Source of the DNA: Mesodorylaimus sp. YZB2_4 | Lineage: Eukaryota > Nematoda > Enoplea > Dorylaimida > Dorylaimidae | Assembly: GCA_030248295.1 (NCBI GenBank) | Contig: JASANH010000209.1 | Location: 868,001 to 932,000 of the forward strand | Reading direction: 5' to 3' | Length of the DNA: 64,000 nucleotides | Shown: piece after piece, positions 30,653 to 46,255 of the stretch | How positions within the stretch are numbered: the first letter of the stretch is position 1 | Layout: the number at the start of each line of letters is the position of its first letter | Position numbers and translations under genes: made by a program | The notes under the pieces: generated by a model | What the model was told of the DNA's origin: nothing | Databases searched by the model: none | The model's input: only the letters and a program-made list of their open reading frames with translations

Positions 30653-31745
30653 TCAGAAAAGGCCTTATATAGTGAATGAAGTGAATTAGGCCCGCCGGCC
30701 TGCCGTCATAAAACTGGTTTCGTGCAAAACACCCTTTCTCGACTCCGAAACCAACAACACGCCTAAATTGGGCGGGTAAGATGGATGCGAATCATGGCAC
30801 GCAAACATCCATCCTCGCGCCCCATATCCGCAAAATAGTAAAGAGCACGCCTCCGCCCTGCGCCTCGTCTTATCAATAAGCACACGTACACAATCCAGTG
30901 CAGCAGATAAGACCCACAGTACACTTTTCGAAGGGCTCGGAAGTTGACTGGCTGGGTGCCTCGGGGAAGTGGTCACCACGAAACACCATGCAGTCCGTCA
31001 GTGTCATGTTTCAGCCACCAGCGAGTTGGCGGATTTGGTTGGGGTCCTGGCATGGAGCAAGGTCCCCCGTTGCAGCAGGGTCCCTTGCGAACATCCTTGG
31101 AAGATTGTGGCCTTGGCGCCCTGCCCAGTGCGGTGCCTCAAATCCTGTGGGCCTAAGGACTCATGCCGCCACGTGTCAACTACGATGGGTATACTCGTCA
31201 CAAATGGCGCATCGCCCTCCGACTCATCACATTTTCTAAAACTAGTTCCTAAAGTCAACAACTTTTGAGCGCACCTCGTCTTATCTGTCATTTTTTAATT
31301 GAAAACTGTGCAATCCTGGCCAACCAGTGCCAAGTCTGGCATCGGGTCAGGTTTGACTCAGCGATATGAGCACTGTTGCCGACCACGCGTGGAAAATTTG
31401 AACTTGGAAAACGCATAACGAGTGCATGAGGTGCAGCCTGAATGCCACCCTCGTTTTACACGGTCCAACAATCAAGAATGTGTGCCTTCGATGCAACCTC
31501 TGTTGGACACCACACATTTATGAAAGTGTAGCAAACTTCGAGCAGTCCCCCTCACCACTAATTGGCCCCCCCGGGGCCGCACGGCACGCGGCACTATTTG
31601 AACGGGCACGCTAACTGAGCTCAATCCACGCGACTCTAACGATAAGTTGGCCAAAAATAACGAGCCTTATTTTAATGACAGCCAAGCTGTTAGCTGACAC
31701 AACACAAATGCATGTTTTTGCATACGGAAGGGAAATGACATTGAA
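30653..31745. other. Intergenic, nothing recognised
   Basis: Open frames at 30898-31291 overlap on both strands and show no motifs. No repeat-family copy found. Confidence 0.5.
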
Positions 31746-32315
31746 TTATCGTAGATGACTAATCAATGTGGAATTGGGCAGGGACCACAAACTGGGAACG
31801 TCGGCACTGGCCCGAATTCGATTCTCCAAATCGCTCTGTTTCAATTTAAGAACATAAACGAGGCAGACGAGCGCCAAGACGACGGCCATCAAAGCCATCC
31901 TGCCCAGACAGGCCCATTCGGGAAGACGGGCCAGAATGCGGTGCTCGAGACTGGGCTTGGTCTTGGACACGTCTTCGGCCCGTTTCCCAAACGCCAATTC
32001 CCTCGTGATCGACAGTCCGTGCGCCGAGCCTGGTCTGAACAATTGCCCGTTTACTGAATAGTTTGATCTCAAATGGACGGCCTTGATCTTCATGCGACTG
32101 ATCCTGGCCACGTGCTCCGACTTCAGCACGGGCACCATGACTGGTGTGACAGTGCTGCTCGTGCCGCTGGCGATGGTCGGCGTGCTGGCCATGTCGGTGC
32201 CGCGGTGGCCAGTGGTCATCTTCGGTCGGCCCCAACCCGGCTTCGAGTGTACTCCGTCCGCCATCCGCCTGTTCTCCTCCTTCCCCAGGCCGCCATACAT
32301 TCGAGTGCTCGCCAT
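31746..32315 (-). CDS. Putative single-pass membrane protein, unknown family
   Basis: An uninterrupted minus-strand frame of 189 residues from ATG 32315 (MASTRMYGGLGKEENRRM). A basic, Ser/Thr-rich N-terminal part is followed by one hydrophobic helix (MALMAVVLALVCLVYVL, about residues 140-157) and a short tail with an Asn-Ser-Thr glycosylation site. The layout suits a type II membrane protein. No family recognised. The frame is open further upstream without an ATG, so an upstream exon is possible. The opposite strand is also open here (32083-32703) but has no domain or hydrophobic pattern. Confidence 0.45.
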   Translation of the reverse strand: MASTRMYGGLGKEENRRMADGVHSKPGWGRPKMTTGHRGTDMASTPTIASGTSSTVTPVMVPVLKSEHVARISRMKIKAVHLRSNYSVNGQLFRPGSAHGLSITRELAFGKRAEDVSKTKPSLEHRILARLPEWACLGRMALMAVVLALVCLVYVLKLKQSDLENRIRASADVPSLWSLPNSTLISHLR

Positions 32316-32757
32316 CCCAATCTCACTGCAGCTGCAATTTCGATGGCCCGCGTTGGACCGAGTTTTTCTGCGAGACCCGCATCTTAGACGCACAACGTAC
32401 AAACAGGCGTTTTGTGAGGCCACTGACAGCCTAGCGGACGTGGTCGGCTATCGATCACGCCGAGGCCAATTACCCACGCCCCGGCGAGCTTCGCACACGG
32501 GCGCTCATGGAACAGACACCAACGCACGTCACCACCATAGGCAGGCTACTCGCCAGCCTCGACGAAGACACAATAGGACTGACACAATCATAAGCCAATT
32601 AGGCCACTCATCTCGAAGCTATCACAAAAACACGCATTATAAAACAATCAAAAGCAAAAACATGGAAATATTTAAAAAAATATTTAAAAATTTACCCGCA
32701 TAAGGCACCCCCGACCCAGCAGACCATTTATATACAACAGCGTACTGAAACGTACAA
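32316..32757. other. Spacer between the membrane-protein gene and IRE1 3' end
   Basis: AT-rich toward 32640-32700. No gene or repeat recognised; expected to hold the IRE1 3' UTR. Confidence 0.5.
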
Positions 32758-38114
<5,357 letters not shown>

Positions 38115-38428
38115 TCTTCCAAAAATAGTAAACTCGTAGAAAAACACTGAGCACTTCCGTTCTATCGACTATCCATGACCGATATGCCTGGAAAACCGGA
38201 AATTGGACAAATTAATAAACATTTTCACTTGAATGAGTGTATTTCATCATGTACCCAATAATAGCCTCCCCTCCCCGCCCAGCCACGTCGCGAGCACGGC
38301 GGCACGAGACTACAGTAGGGCCGGACTGGATACGAGTGGGAACAGGTGTACAAAGCGGGGAATACTAAAGTGCAGTTGGATAGATTGTATTGCGCATAAA
38401 ATACCATTCAATTCCAAACACGGCTATC
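38115..38428. other. Spacer between IRE1 start and ACTMAP end
   Basis: Both flanking genes run on the minus strand. The interval should carry the IRE1 promoter; no motif identified. Confidence 0.5.
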
Positions 38429-39307
38429 TCAACCGAGTACGAGCACTCGGCCGCACAAACTGGCAGTCAGACCCTCGTCGGGCACGATGTAAGCTAGTTG
38501 GTCATTGACGCGTTTAGCACCGAGTTCACGCAGATTGCTGTTACTGGCCACTAGTCTTTCCAATGACCACACGGCCGCGTGCTTGCTCTTTCCGTGCAGA
38601 CCTATCACATGAAGACGGGCGTCGATGTTGTCGGCGCGGGACACGATCTCTGATACCACTGACGAGTGCCTGTCCTCGGGGCAATCCGGCAGAATGTGCA
38701 GTTGGAACGAGTTCTCGCGGTCAGTGTTGGATCGAAGGCACGGGCACTGGCGAGGGGTGGGGGCCGTATCGATCAGCACAAAGCCCGTGATCAGGGCCCA
38801 GTGCGCCGAGTGGCCGTTGTTCAGGCACGGTTCGTGGTTCTTGTCGGTGTCGTAGGGAATAAGCAGGCATTTGTTGGCCAGCAATGTCCTCACGATGAAC
38901 GAAGACCATCGGTCGACCACGCCCGCCTCCACTACCTCGACCGGGCAAGTGGGGTACACCTGGGTGGCTAATGCGGACAGCCACTGGACAGAGAACATCT
39001 CGCCGTGATTGGTGAAACCCATCGATTTGGCCCCTTGGAAAATGACAGGGACAGGCACGCTAGGATGACATATCAAATCAGCCGCCATATGCAAGGCCAC
39101 CAAACCGCATCTGAAACACGAGTCCATCGATGGGGCACATTTTCCCAATCAATTCAGCCAAACTTACTGAGGTCCGTCTTGAATAACTGGTCGAACAGGG
39201 CGTACGTGAACAAACACCGTCGCTTGGCCATCGGCGAATTCTTCCTCGAAATCTTCGACTATACGATTAATTCGATTTTGTAAAAGCGGTTGATTAGAAT
39301 TGGTCAT
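38429..39307 (-). CDS. actmap: Actin maturation protease (C19orf54 family)
   Basis: Exons 39307-39168 and 39110-38429 (273 residues; CCT CA joined to A TGC). This cytosolic cysteine protease trims the acetylated N-terminal Cys/Met from actin. Family landmarks: DGPQCGLVALHMAADL with the catalytic Cys, HGEMFSVQWLSALA, CLLIPYDTDKNHEPC, GHSAHWALITGFVL with the catalytic His, GLHGKSKHAAVW and SNSNLRELGAKR, then a conserved end SLCGRVLVL. ATG 39307 lies just inside an exon with a good acceptor at 39323, so a 5' non-coding exon is likely. It is divergent from BABAM2 with 470 bases between the start codons. Confidence 0.88.
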
Positions 39308-39777
39308 CGGGTTGGTCAGACGCTGAAAAAAGAAACGGCTCGATAAACTTTTTCTAGGCTCTTTGCTCTGAACCGCAAAAACTGTACCTACAAACTTATT
39401 TGAAAAAAGCGCCTAGGCCATCATGTTTCAACTTGCCCTCGGCTCGGCACGTCAAAGAAGTCGAATAGAAAGATGATGGAAATAATCGAAATAAAACAGG
39501 GCCGAATAAAACTCTAATTCGATCGATACAGATTGCAAAATGATCGATTTCAATTGCTCAGTTCAATGCGGTAAAAGTTAGTTTCAGGTTTTTTATAAGC
39601 GAGTGCGCGCACGCTACTAGACGCTTACCACAAAATGTCTGCTAGTGCGCGCGAAACGATTTCTTCTTGGATTTCCAAAATCTTTTGTTTTGATTTCACC
39701 AACACCCATTTTTTAATTTCTATACAACAGTTTGCGAATTCAGCAGCGCCTTTCCATTGGCGAGGATCATTCCAGGG
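39308..39777. promoter_or_regulatory. Shared upstream region of ACTMAP and BABAM2
   Basis: The two genes are transcribed away from each other and only 470 bases separate their start codons. AT-rich; a direct repeat of GCGAGTGCGCGC / CTAGTGCGCGCG occurs at 39598-39651. A bidirectional promoter is inferred from layout only. Confidence 0.45.
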
Positions 39778-42257
39778 ATGAACACGAGAATTCAATCCAA
39801 ATTGTCGTCTTACGCAAGCATAGCCACGCCTCCATTGGCCAGAAACTCGGGCTCTTCGTCGACTCCTGTTTCGGCACTGGTGGAAAACGATGGTAGGACA
39901 GGGCCCAGGGTCAGTTTGGTATCGTGGTTGAAATTACTATTGGATCCCGTTTTGAAAGAACAGCCGTTGGGAAACGTCGAAGCGGGATTGAGGAATACGG
40001 TGACCTTGGATCCCAAGGATATTATGTCCAGGTAATCAAGGCCTACTGTAAGCCTAATCGATAATCTAATTTTATGACTAATCAAACTGCATTTGGTAAT
40101 GATTAAGTTTTTTCTAGCGCCTCTCAAGATGTGCTGGAAAAATTGAATTATTGTTCGGGCGATCAAATTGCGTTAAATATTTCCTTCGCTGATACTACCA
40201 TCAAATGTAAGATTTCTGGTTTGATCCCTGATGTTCTGACTACAATAGTTTTTTAAAATTTCAGGGAATTTTTCATTCTGTTGGTTAGACCCGAGCTTGC
40301 CGCCCGACGTGGCCTTCGATGACGCTCAGTTTAAGCCGGCTTATTTCGACTACGAAGTAAGCTTTTTTCGTTTGTTTTTAAATTTTGTAATTGTTTTTCG
40401 TAGGAATTTTACAATTGGGATCCATTCTCGTCGGCCGATTGCTTTAAAAATTTACTTGGACGATTATTCGCTGATTTTCGCAAATATCAGTTGGAATTGT
40501 GTGGAAAACACGGGCGTCTGGCCTTCGAGTTGAGCGAATTGCGTGAACACGGCATAAGCGAGGATTGTTTCGATGTCTATACTTATCGGGTAAATCGTTC
40601 CTTAAAATTTTCTTGGGGCAAATAAGGGAAGGTTGTGGCCGCGGGTTCGATCCCCGGTGAGGGAGGTCGTTCTGCGAACCATACGCGCTCGAGGCCGTGG
40701 GTGACTTATTGGGTGAGTCACCCGCCGGTACTGGGCGGCGGGGCGCTGTGTGGAGAGACCGAACCCAAGCGAGGAGACAGTCCCGGATGCAACACCGACA
40801 GGGTTCAGTCAGAGGGCCTGTCTGGGTCTGGTCCAGTTGCCCTCGTGGGGAGGTGGTCCTAGTGGAGACGCACAGAGGGAACCTGCCATGAGAGCTAATC
40901 ACCATGGCCTAGCATCATGACTGCTGGCCGGCAATGGGTAAAACTGGTTGGAAGTCCAGTGCGTAAGGGTCCAACTTACAAAAACTTCAAAACAGATAAA
41001 GGAGAAGTTCTCACATTTCAGGAGGGAGGACGTAGCGGAGATGTGGTGTTTATATTCCCGCTCGGTTCGGCCGCCATTGCTGAGTTACCAACCAACTTCT
41101 TGACCGTAAGTGTCATCGATTTGTTAGCACAATGCTGGCACAGCCGCCTGGGATTTGAACTCCCGCCAATTTAGTTATCAGTCAGTAACTGCGCACGCCC
41201 CTTTAAAGTGATAGAGCGCAGGTAATCTCTCCCTGCCGTGGCAAAAACTGCTTAGGTTGTGTAAAGTGCGACTGAACCTGCGGGGCGGGAACTCAAATGA
41301 TTGTAAATTTGGGGCTTAAGTGCCTAGCATGTTTTATCGTGCTATGGGGTGGGCCATTGATCATTTTGACACTTAATTTCAGCAAAGACGGTCAATGGAG
41401 AAACATATGTTAGGTTTTTCGATTTCAGGAAGGAGCCGTAAAAGAACGAGCGCAATTGAAAATAAGATATACGTCCTTCGGTGATGGCAAAGCGCACGCC
41501 GATTTGGAATTATCGCCATTTTTTATTAAGTAAGCAACAAATTTTTCATTCTTACACGTTTTTCTTTTTTTTTGTTTGTAGACTATTTGGTGGGAAATCG
41601 TTGCCTTTGCCGCAAATGGTGGCCATGATCTCGGAATATGTGACCGAAGTGGGCGATATTCTCAACGAACAGGTAATTTATTGGTGAGTGGTTGGCTCGG
41701 CATATTTTTGGACGTATTTTAGGTGTCGTGCGTTGGTGAATCGTATAAATTGAAACGAGATTTAATCGTGGCGCTGATGGCGACATTCCCGAAGTGAGTT
41801 GGTCTGGGACACCTGCAAGGTTTGTGGGGAGTGACTGGTTTCTCTTCAGGGGCAGCCTAATCGATTACTGCGATCAGGAATTCACATCGATCAGCTTCCT
41901 GTTGGATCACCAGGACTTCAAATATGTGTGCAAGGGTAAGTGTGGGGGGGGTTCGGAAATGGGTCCTGGAATGACTATATTTTAGTGACTCTTAACCCGA
42001 AGTTTCCGACTGGTCAAAACGGGTGGTCGGTGCGATTGTCATTCACGTCTATTTATCACGAACAAAAGGACAATTCGCGTTTGTCGAGTAAGAAGATTCG
42101 TCAGCCGATGGTGTCGGAGACAACTTTGCCTACAGTGAATGCGAGGACGTCAGTGGAGGAGTTGGTGGCTAAGATACGGTACGAGATGGAATTAGTTTTT
42201 TCTTCTCTTTTGGAACGTCCCATCTCGTTGATGCCCGAAATGTGTGCCTTGTTTTAA
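39778..42257 (+). CDS. babam2: BABAM2 / BRE, BRISC and BRCA1-A complex subunit
   Basis: Ten exons in phase: 39778-40031, 40118-40206, 40265-40356, 40404-40589, 41022-41105, 41429-41529, 41582-41672, 41723-41793, 41850-41935, 41986-42257 (441 residues). BRE is the scaffold subunit with UEV-like folds in two K63-deubiquitinase assemblies, nuclear BRCA1-A and cytosolic BRISC. Matches along the protein: CSGDQIALNISFADTTIKW (human DRFKLHIPYAGETLKW region), DPSLPPDVAFDDAQFKP, NWDPFSSADCFKNLL, then GSLIDYCDQEFTSISFLLDH (CLIDYVPQV region) and FTSIYHEQKDN. The N-terminal 75 residues, Ser-rich, are longer than in vertebrates. Intron 40590-41021 contains a tRNA-type SINE. First ATG in the frame chosen as start. 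Confidence 0.88.
40636..40735 (+). repeat. tRNA-related SINE family C, copy in BABAM2 intron
   Basis: B-box GCGGGTTCGATCCCCGG followed by GGAGGTCGTTCTGCGAACCAT and GGCCGTGGGTGACTTATTGG. The reverse complement of 59876-59985 carries the same order. No intact acceptor stem. Confidence 0.65.
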
Positions 42258-42595
42258 GAGACCACATTGATAATAGAATCGGCGACTTCAAACGGCAGTC
42301 GTGCCAGACGGGTGTCTAGTCAACAGTGAAACTACGCGTGTGATTCAGTGAGCAGACAGTTTATTTTCGTACCTTTTTTCGTTACTAGTGCGGTTTTGTA
42401 TGTCTTTATGAAAGGTCATTTGGATGTTTTTGATAAAGTGGGCAAGGAAAATGCTTTACCAACTGACGCGATTACCAGGCAATTAGGAGGGGGCTTGCGT
42501 CAGAGGGAAACCCACCAGTCTCTAATCACTGATAAGGACTCACGCAGGAGGAAGGTCATTGAGGCAGGCATTCGTCCAGTGTTCTCTGGGTGGCC
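42258..42595. other. Spacer between BABAM2 and small secreted gene
   Basis: Nothing recognised; likely BABAM2 3' UTR and promoter of the peptide gene. Confidence 0.4.
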
Positions 42596-42880
42596 ATGTT
42601 GGCGGGACGTGTATTGCTCGTGCTCGTGTTGGTTGTGGTCGCGGTGGACGGGGCGAGGGCCTTGGCTGTTCGACACTATCGAGGCCCCCTGAATCACCAG
42701 TTTCTCAATCGATATCGGGCCAGCAAGGTGGCCAAGGGGACGAGGTGAGTGCGAGTGGTGTGCTGGCGACTGGTAGAATATGGTGTGTTTAGGAGGGGCT
42801 CGTGGTTGGTCAAACTGCCCTCGACGACCGCCATGCAACAGTTGGTCAATGAGAGGATGTACCGATCGCACGAAGACTGA
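42596..42880 (+). CDS. Small secreted peptide precursor, 78 residues
   Basis: Exons 42596-42744 and 42793-42880 join in phase (ACG AG joined to G AGG) over a 48-base intron. The start MLAGRVLLVLVLVVVAVDGA is a strong signal peptide. The rest, beginning near ALAVRHYRGPLNHQFLNRYR, is basic, has no cysteine, and contains one dibasic site (GTRRGSW) at the splice join. That suits a short peptide hormone precursor: either a peptide of about 27 residues before the site or one after it. No known family recognised. The gene sits between BABAM2 and a glycogen-targeting subunit, which says nothing about its role. Confidence 0.55.
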
Positions 42881-43004
42881 ACCAGTGACGTTGGGAGGCT
42901 AGCATTGTCGGATGTGTGCTGAGTAAGAATAGCCAATCACGATTGTACTGCATAGCACGAGGACTCGTCTAATGAGCACGAAGAAGGCATAACATTGAGC
43001 ATGT

Positions 43005-43987
43005 TTAGGCCGAGTACCAGAAGGCATAATTGGCGTCGTTGTTGTTGTCCCAATAAGACACTGTTCGGGTATCGGGGCAGGCCACCTCGTAGGCCAGGGC
43101 CATTTCGAGACGGGCCCCAGAGCGAGCACCATCGACTCGTAAGTGGAGCGTGTGGCGATCGACGTTGGCTCGTTGGGGGCAGGGCTGGTCCAGGGGGGCG
43201 TCCGTGTCTCGACTGCTCGCCCACTCGTCCAGTGTCCAGCGGGCGAATACCCGGCCTCGAGCGGCCTGCGAGCACCGTTTGACCAGGATAGTGGCCGATA
43301 ACTGAGCACCGGACGAGGAGTCGATGGAGAACAGGCACACGTGTCGTTCGTCGACCAGGCAATGCAGGGTGAAGGCGGGCGATGGGAGGCTGAAGTAGGG
43401 CACAAACCGATTCTCCGAGAACAATCTTCTCCGATCGGCCATCGATTCGTATTTGATCAGGTCCGACGACGAGTCCACGGCCGGAATGTAGGCCAGGGGG
43501 GCCCGCGCGGGGGGCATCTCCAACACTGAAAAGGGTTGGCTGTGACTGGGGACCGTCTCAAGGGCAACAGCTTACTGGGTTGGCTGGTGTCGAACTCGGA
43601 GGGAGTCTCCGCGACGAGAGCGGACAGTTGCGAGGGCTCGGATAGTTTCCTTCGATTAGCCTCGAAGCTAGTCCTGGCTGGCTCGTCGTCATCGGCCTCC
43701 TCGTCGACCTTTTTCTGTCTCATTTCCCTCAGGCACGATTTCATGATGGCCGAAGCTCCGTCGCTTCGACTTCGATTTTGATAAAAGTCCATTCTGGCTT
43801 CTTTTGCGTAGTCGCTGACTCGTTCGCTGCACGTTTCCTCCTCGTCGTCCCTGTCATCGGACAGTAGCAGCTTGTAGGCCATGGCGTGCGTGTCCAGGGC
43901 GAAACGGGCCTGGCTTTTGGCCATTCCGGGCGAACGGGTGCCCGGTTCACAGTCCATTTCCTCCACCGGTTCCATCCTATTTTCCAT
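43005..43987 (-). CDS. PPP1R3-like glycogen-targeting subunit of protein phosphatase 1 (CBM21)
   Basis: Exons 43987-43576 and 43525-43005 (310 residues; CCC A joined to TG TTG). These subunits bring PP1 to glycogen and so promote glycogen synthesis. The C-terminal half is a CBM21 carbohydrate-binding domain: FTLHCLVDERHVCLFSID, SATILVKRC, GRVFARWTLDEWASSRDT, DRHTLHLRVDG and the hallmark SYWDNNNDANYAFWY. The acidic N-terminal half is unlike vertebrate members; SQARFALDTHAMAY or ENRFVPYF could supply the PP1-docking RVxF-type contact, but neither is a canonical site. ATG 43987 is the first Met after a possible acceptor (GTTTAG) upstream, so a 5' exon is possible. Confidence 0.8.
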
Positions 43988-44623
43988 TCCGTCGCGCACA
44001 AAGCCGCCCGCTAAACAATTTTCTTGCTCGTGTGCCAAAACGACGACTTCCACGTGGTTGCCTAGCGCAGCCCCCCTCAATCGATAGTGCAAACTAGAAG
44101 GAGGCTGGCACAGGCGATGTTTGACTCATTGTCAGCAGCGAGGCAGACGATTTGCAACTTTTGCCTTTTCGTCAAAAGAAGTCGTAGTTGAAAGAGATTT
44201 GCAAGTGTTGGCGCGGAAGACTCAAAACAAGTGCGAAGATGGATCAGCTGGGGGGCACTCATTAGCCTGTGCATACTGTATGCTGACAGGGGATGTCGTG
44301 CATTGCAGCCCAGACAGCACATCCCTAGACGGAGGGAGTGATGGATGAGTGGGCTGGGTGTTTGCGACAAAGAACTTTGCTCTATGCCTGGCGCTCAACC
44401 ACAACATGCCGACAATGTTTGGAGGATGAGTATACGTTCCCTGGCCGCACCTGTCGGCTGGTCATGAATGCGGGTAAGAGGATCCCAGTGCCAATAAGAA
44501 TAGTCCATTCACAGAGTCAAAGAGCAATTTTCATCAAGGGCCTATGTACAAAACACCAAAAACGGAGTTCGTCGGGGCGAGCCAAAATAAACAATGCTAC
44601 GTAACTCTTTCACGTACAAGGGA
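43988..44623. other. Spacer between PPP1R3-like gene start and receptor 3' end
   Basis: Nothing recognised; several overlapping short frames without motifs. Confidence 0.4.
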
Positions 44624-46255
44624 CTATGCCGTTGTGGACGGTATCGATTTTGACTCGTCCAAGTCGGGTAGCAGGGCCGCCGTTTCGGTGGTGTGCGGAG
44701 TCGAATTACCTCCTATCCGACGATTAATTGACGAGGCGGGTTTGCCGGTGCCGTCCGAATTGGTCAGCGACACGATGAGCATTGGTTGAGGATGGGGGTC
44801 CTGAACACCGCCCAGGTTGCTGTCCGCATCGGCGGCCGGCTGTCGCAGCTGATCGCGATTCGTGCGATTGCTCGATCGGCCACTCAACGTGCGCTTAATG
44901 CGCCCGAAACAGGGCATCAGCTCGGAGAATGCCGTACGGAAGGCCCCGTTCATGAACTGAAACGAGAACGTGCAGAGGAGGCGGGGCAGGGCAGGGGGGT
45001 TACCGAGTAGAGCAGGGGGTTCCACACGGTCGAGCTCATGGCCACGGCGTGACACAGGAGCGAGTAGAAATACATCTGGTCGTACACAAAGTCCGGCAGC
45101 CACTTGAGGTCGCGGAACAGGTTCATGGTCACTTGGGGACACCTGAAACGAGGGGTGCCAGTGGGGCGTGCGAGGCTGCCGGGCGGACTTACCATGAGCA
45201 GGCGAATATGAATACCTGAAGCGAGGGTGCATCAGACCAGGGGGGGGGGGTGTGGACTGATCACGACTTACCATGGCAATAAGCATTCGATTAGTTCTGC
45301 GTTTGCGCCTGAGGACGGCCTGCTGCCTGGCCTCGGCTGTGGCAGGACCCGTGGAAGTGGCTCTGGCGGCGGCCGGGTGCTGACCAGCGGCCACTTGGGC
45401 GGCCGGTGAGCGCAAGTTGGTGGATTCGGTGGTGCTGCGGGCGTCGAATTTGTTCTTTTTGCTGGCATTGATGGCCTTTTTCATTTTGGCGCTGCGGGCC
45501 AGCCGAAGCCAAATATGCGAGTAGCAGAAGGCGATGACAAGCAGGGGCACGAGGAACTGCAGGATGAGCACGAACGTGCCGTATATCTTCTGCACGCGTT
45601 CTGAGGGCCAGGCCTCCTCGCAAAAATATCCGCAGAAGATGATGGCGGGTTCGAGGGGGGCTGGCGACCCCGAGGGGTCGGTCGAGTTGGGCGGTAGGAA
45701 GGGTTCGATGGGGCGGTCGGGGCCGTAGTAGTACTTATAGTGAGCGACCATGGGCAGGCACAGGCCGGCTGCCAGGGCCCATATGCTGACGATCATGGGC
45801 ACGGCCTGGGCGCGTTGGATGGGCCTGCGGGTGGGGAATATGATGAGGATGTACCTGTCGATGGCCACGGCCATGAGGGTGAAGGTGGAGATGAGGATGC
45901 TCATGCCCTGGAACAGGGGGAACGCGTAGCACAGCACGGGCCCGAACAGCCAATTCTTCTTGATGAATGTGAAGGGCGTGATGGGCAGCGAGGTCAGGCA
46001 GACGACCACGTCCGAGCACGACAGGCTGACTATGAAGAAGTTGCGCACAGTCTGCAGGGCCGGGTATCTCCACACGGACGCGATGACCAGCCCGTTGCCC
46101 AGCAGGCCGGCCAGGAATATGAGCGAGTAGAATATGCCGAATATGGCCCGAACGTGCGCCCTGGCCGTTTCGTCGTTGTATCGATGATAAAAGTAGTCGA
46201 CCACGTCGTCGCACCGGTTCGCCACCGTCCGGTAGGGCTCGATCGTGGCGGCCAT
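44624..46255 (-). CDS. Neuropeptide F/Y-type GPCR
   Basis: Exons 46255-45272, 45215-45193 (only 23 bases), 45142-45004 and 44956-44624, all in phase, 492 residues. A plasma-membrane peptide receptor: TM1 GLLGNGLVIASVW, TM2 NFFIVSLSCSDVVVCL, TM3 with LMAVAIDRYILIIFP (DRY), ECL2 FCEEAWPSERVQKIYG as in NPF/NPY receptors, TM5 ending VIAFCYSHIWLRL, a long Ala/Ser-rich third loop, then RRKRRTNRMLIAMVFIFA with CSWCPQ in TM6 and TM7 WNPLLYS (NPxxY). The cytoplasmic tail is long. ATG 46255 follows an acceptor at 46275; sequence upstream to 46504 is open but looks like 5' UTR. NPF-like rather than sNPF or tachykinin is a judgement from ECL2. Confidence 0.82.
   Translation of the reverse strand: MAATIEPYRTVANRCDDVVDYFYHRYNDETARAHVRAIFGIFYSLIFLAGLLGNGLVIASVWRYPALQTVRNFFIVSLSCSDVVVCLTSLPITPFTFIKKNWLFGPVLCYAFPLFQGMSILISTFTLMAVAIDRYILIIFPTRRPIQRAQAVPMIVSIWALAAGLCLPMVAHYKYYYGPDRPIEPFLPPNSTDPSGSPAPLEPAIIFCGYFCEEAWPSERVQKIYGTFVLILQFLVPLLVIAFCYSHIWLRLARSAKMKKAINASKKNKFDARSTTESTNLRSPAAQVAAGQHPAAARATSTGPATAEARQQAVLRRKRRTNRMLIAMVSRDQSTPPPPGLMHPRFRYSYSPAHGKSARQPRTPHWHPSFQVSPSDHEPVPRPQVAAGLCVRPDVFLLAPVSRRGHELDRVEPPALLGNPPALPRLLCTFSFQFMNGAFRTAFSELMPCFGRIKRTLSGRSSNRTNRDQLRQPAADADSNLGGVQDPHPQPMLIVSLTNSDGTGKPASSINRRIGGNSTPHTTETAALLPDLDESKSIPSTTA

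Noticed and set aside
32083-32703. 206-residue plus-strand ORF opposite the putative membrane protein
   Set aside because: No domain, signal or hydrophobic pattern; the minus-strand frame has a clear transmembrane helix and is preferred.
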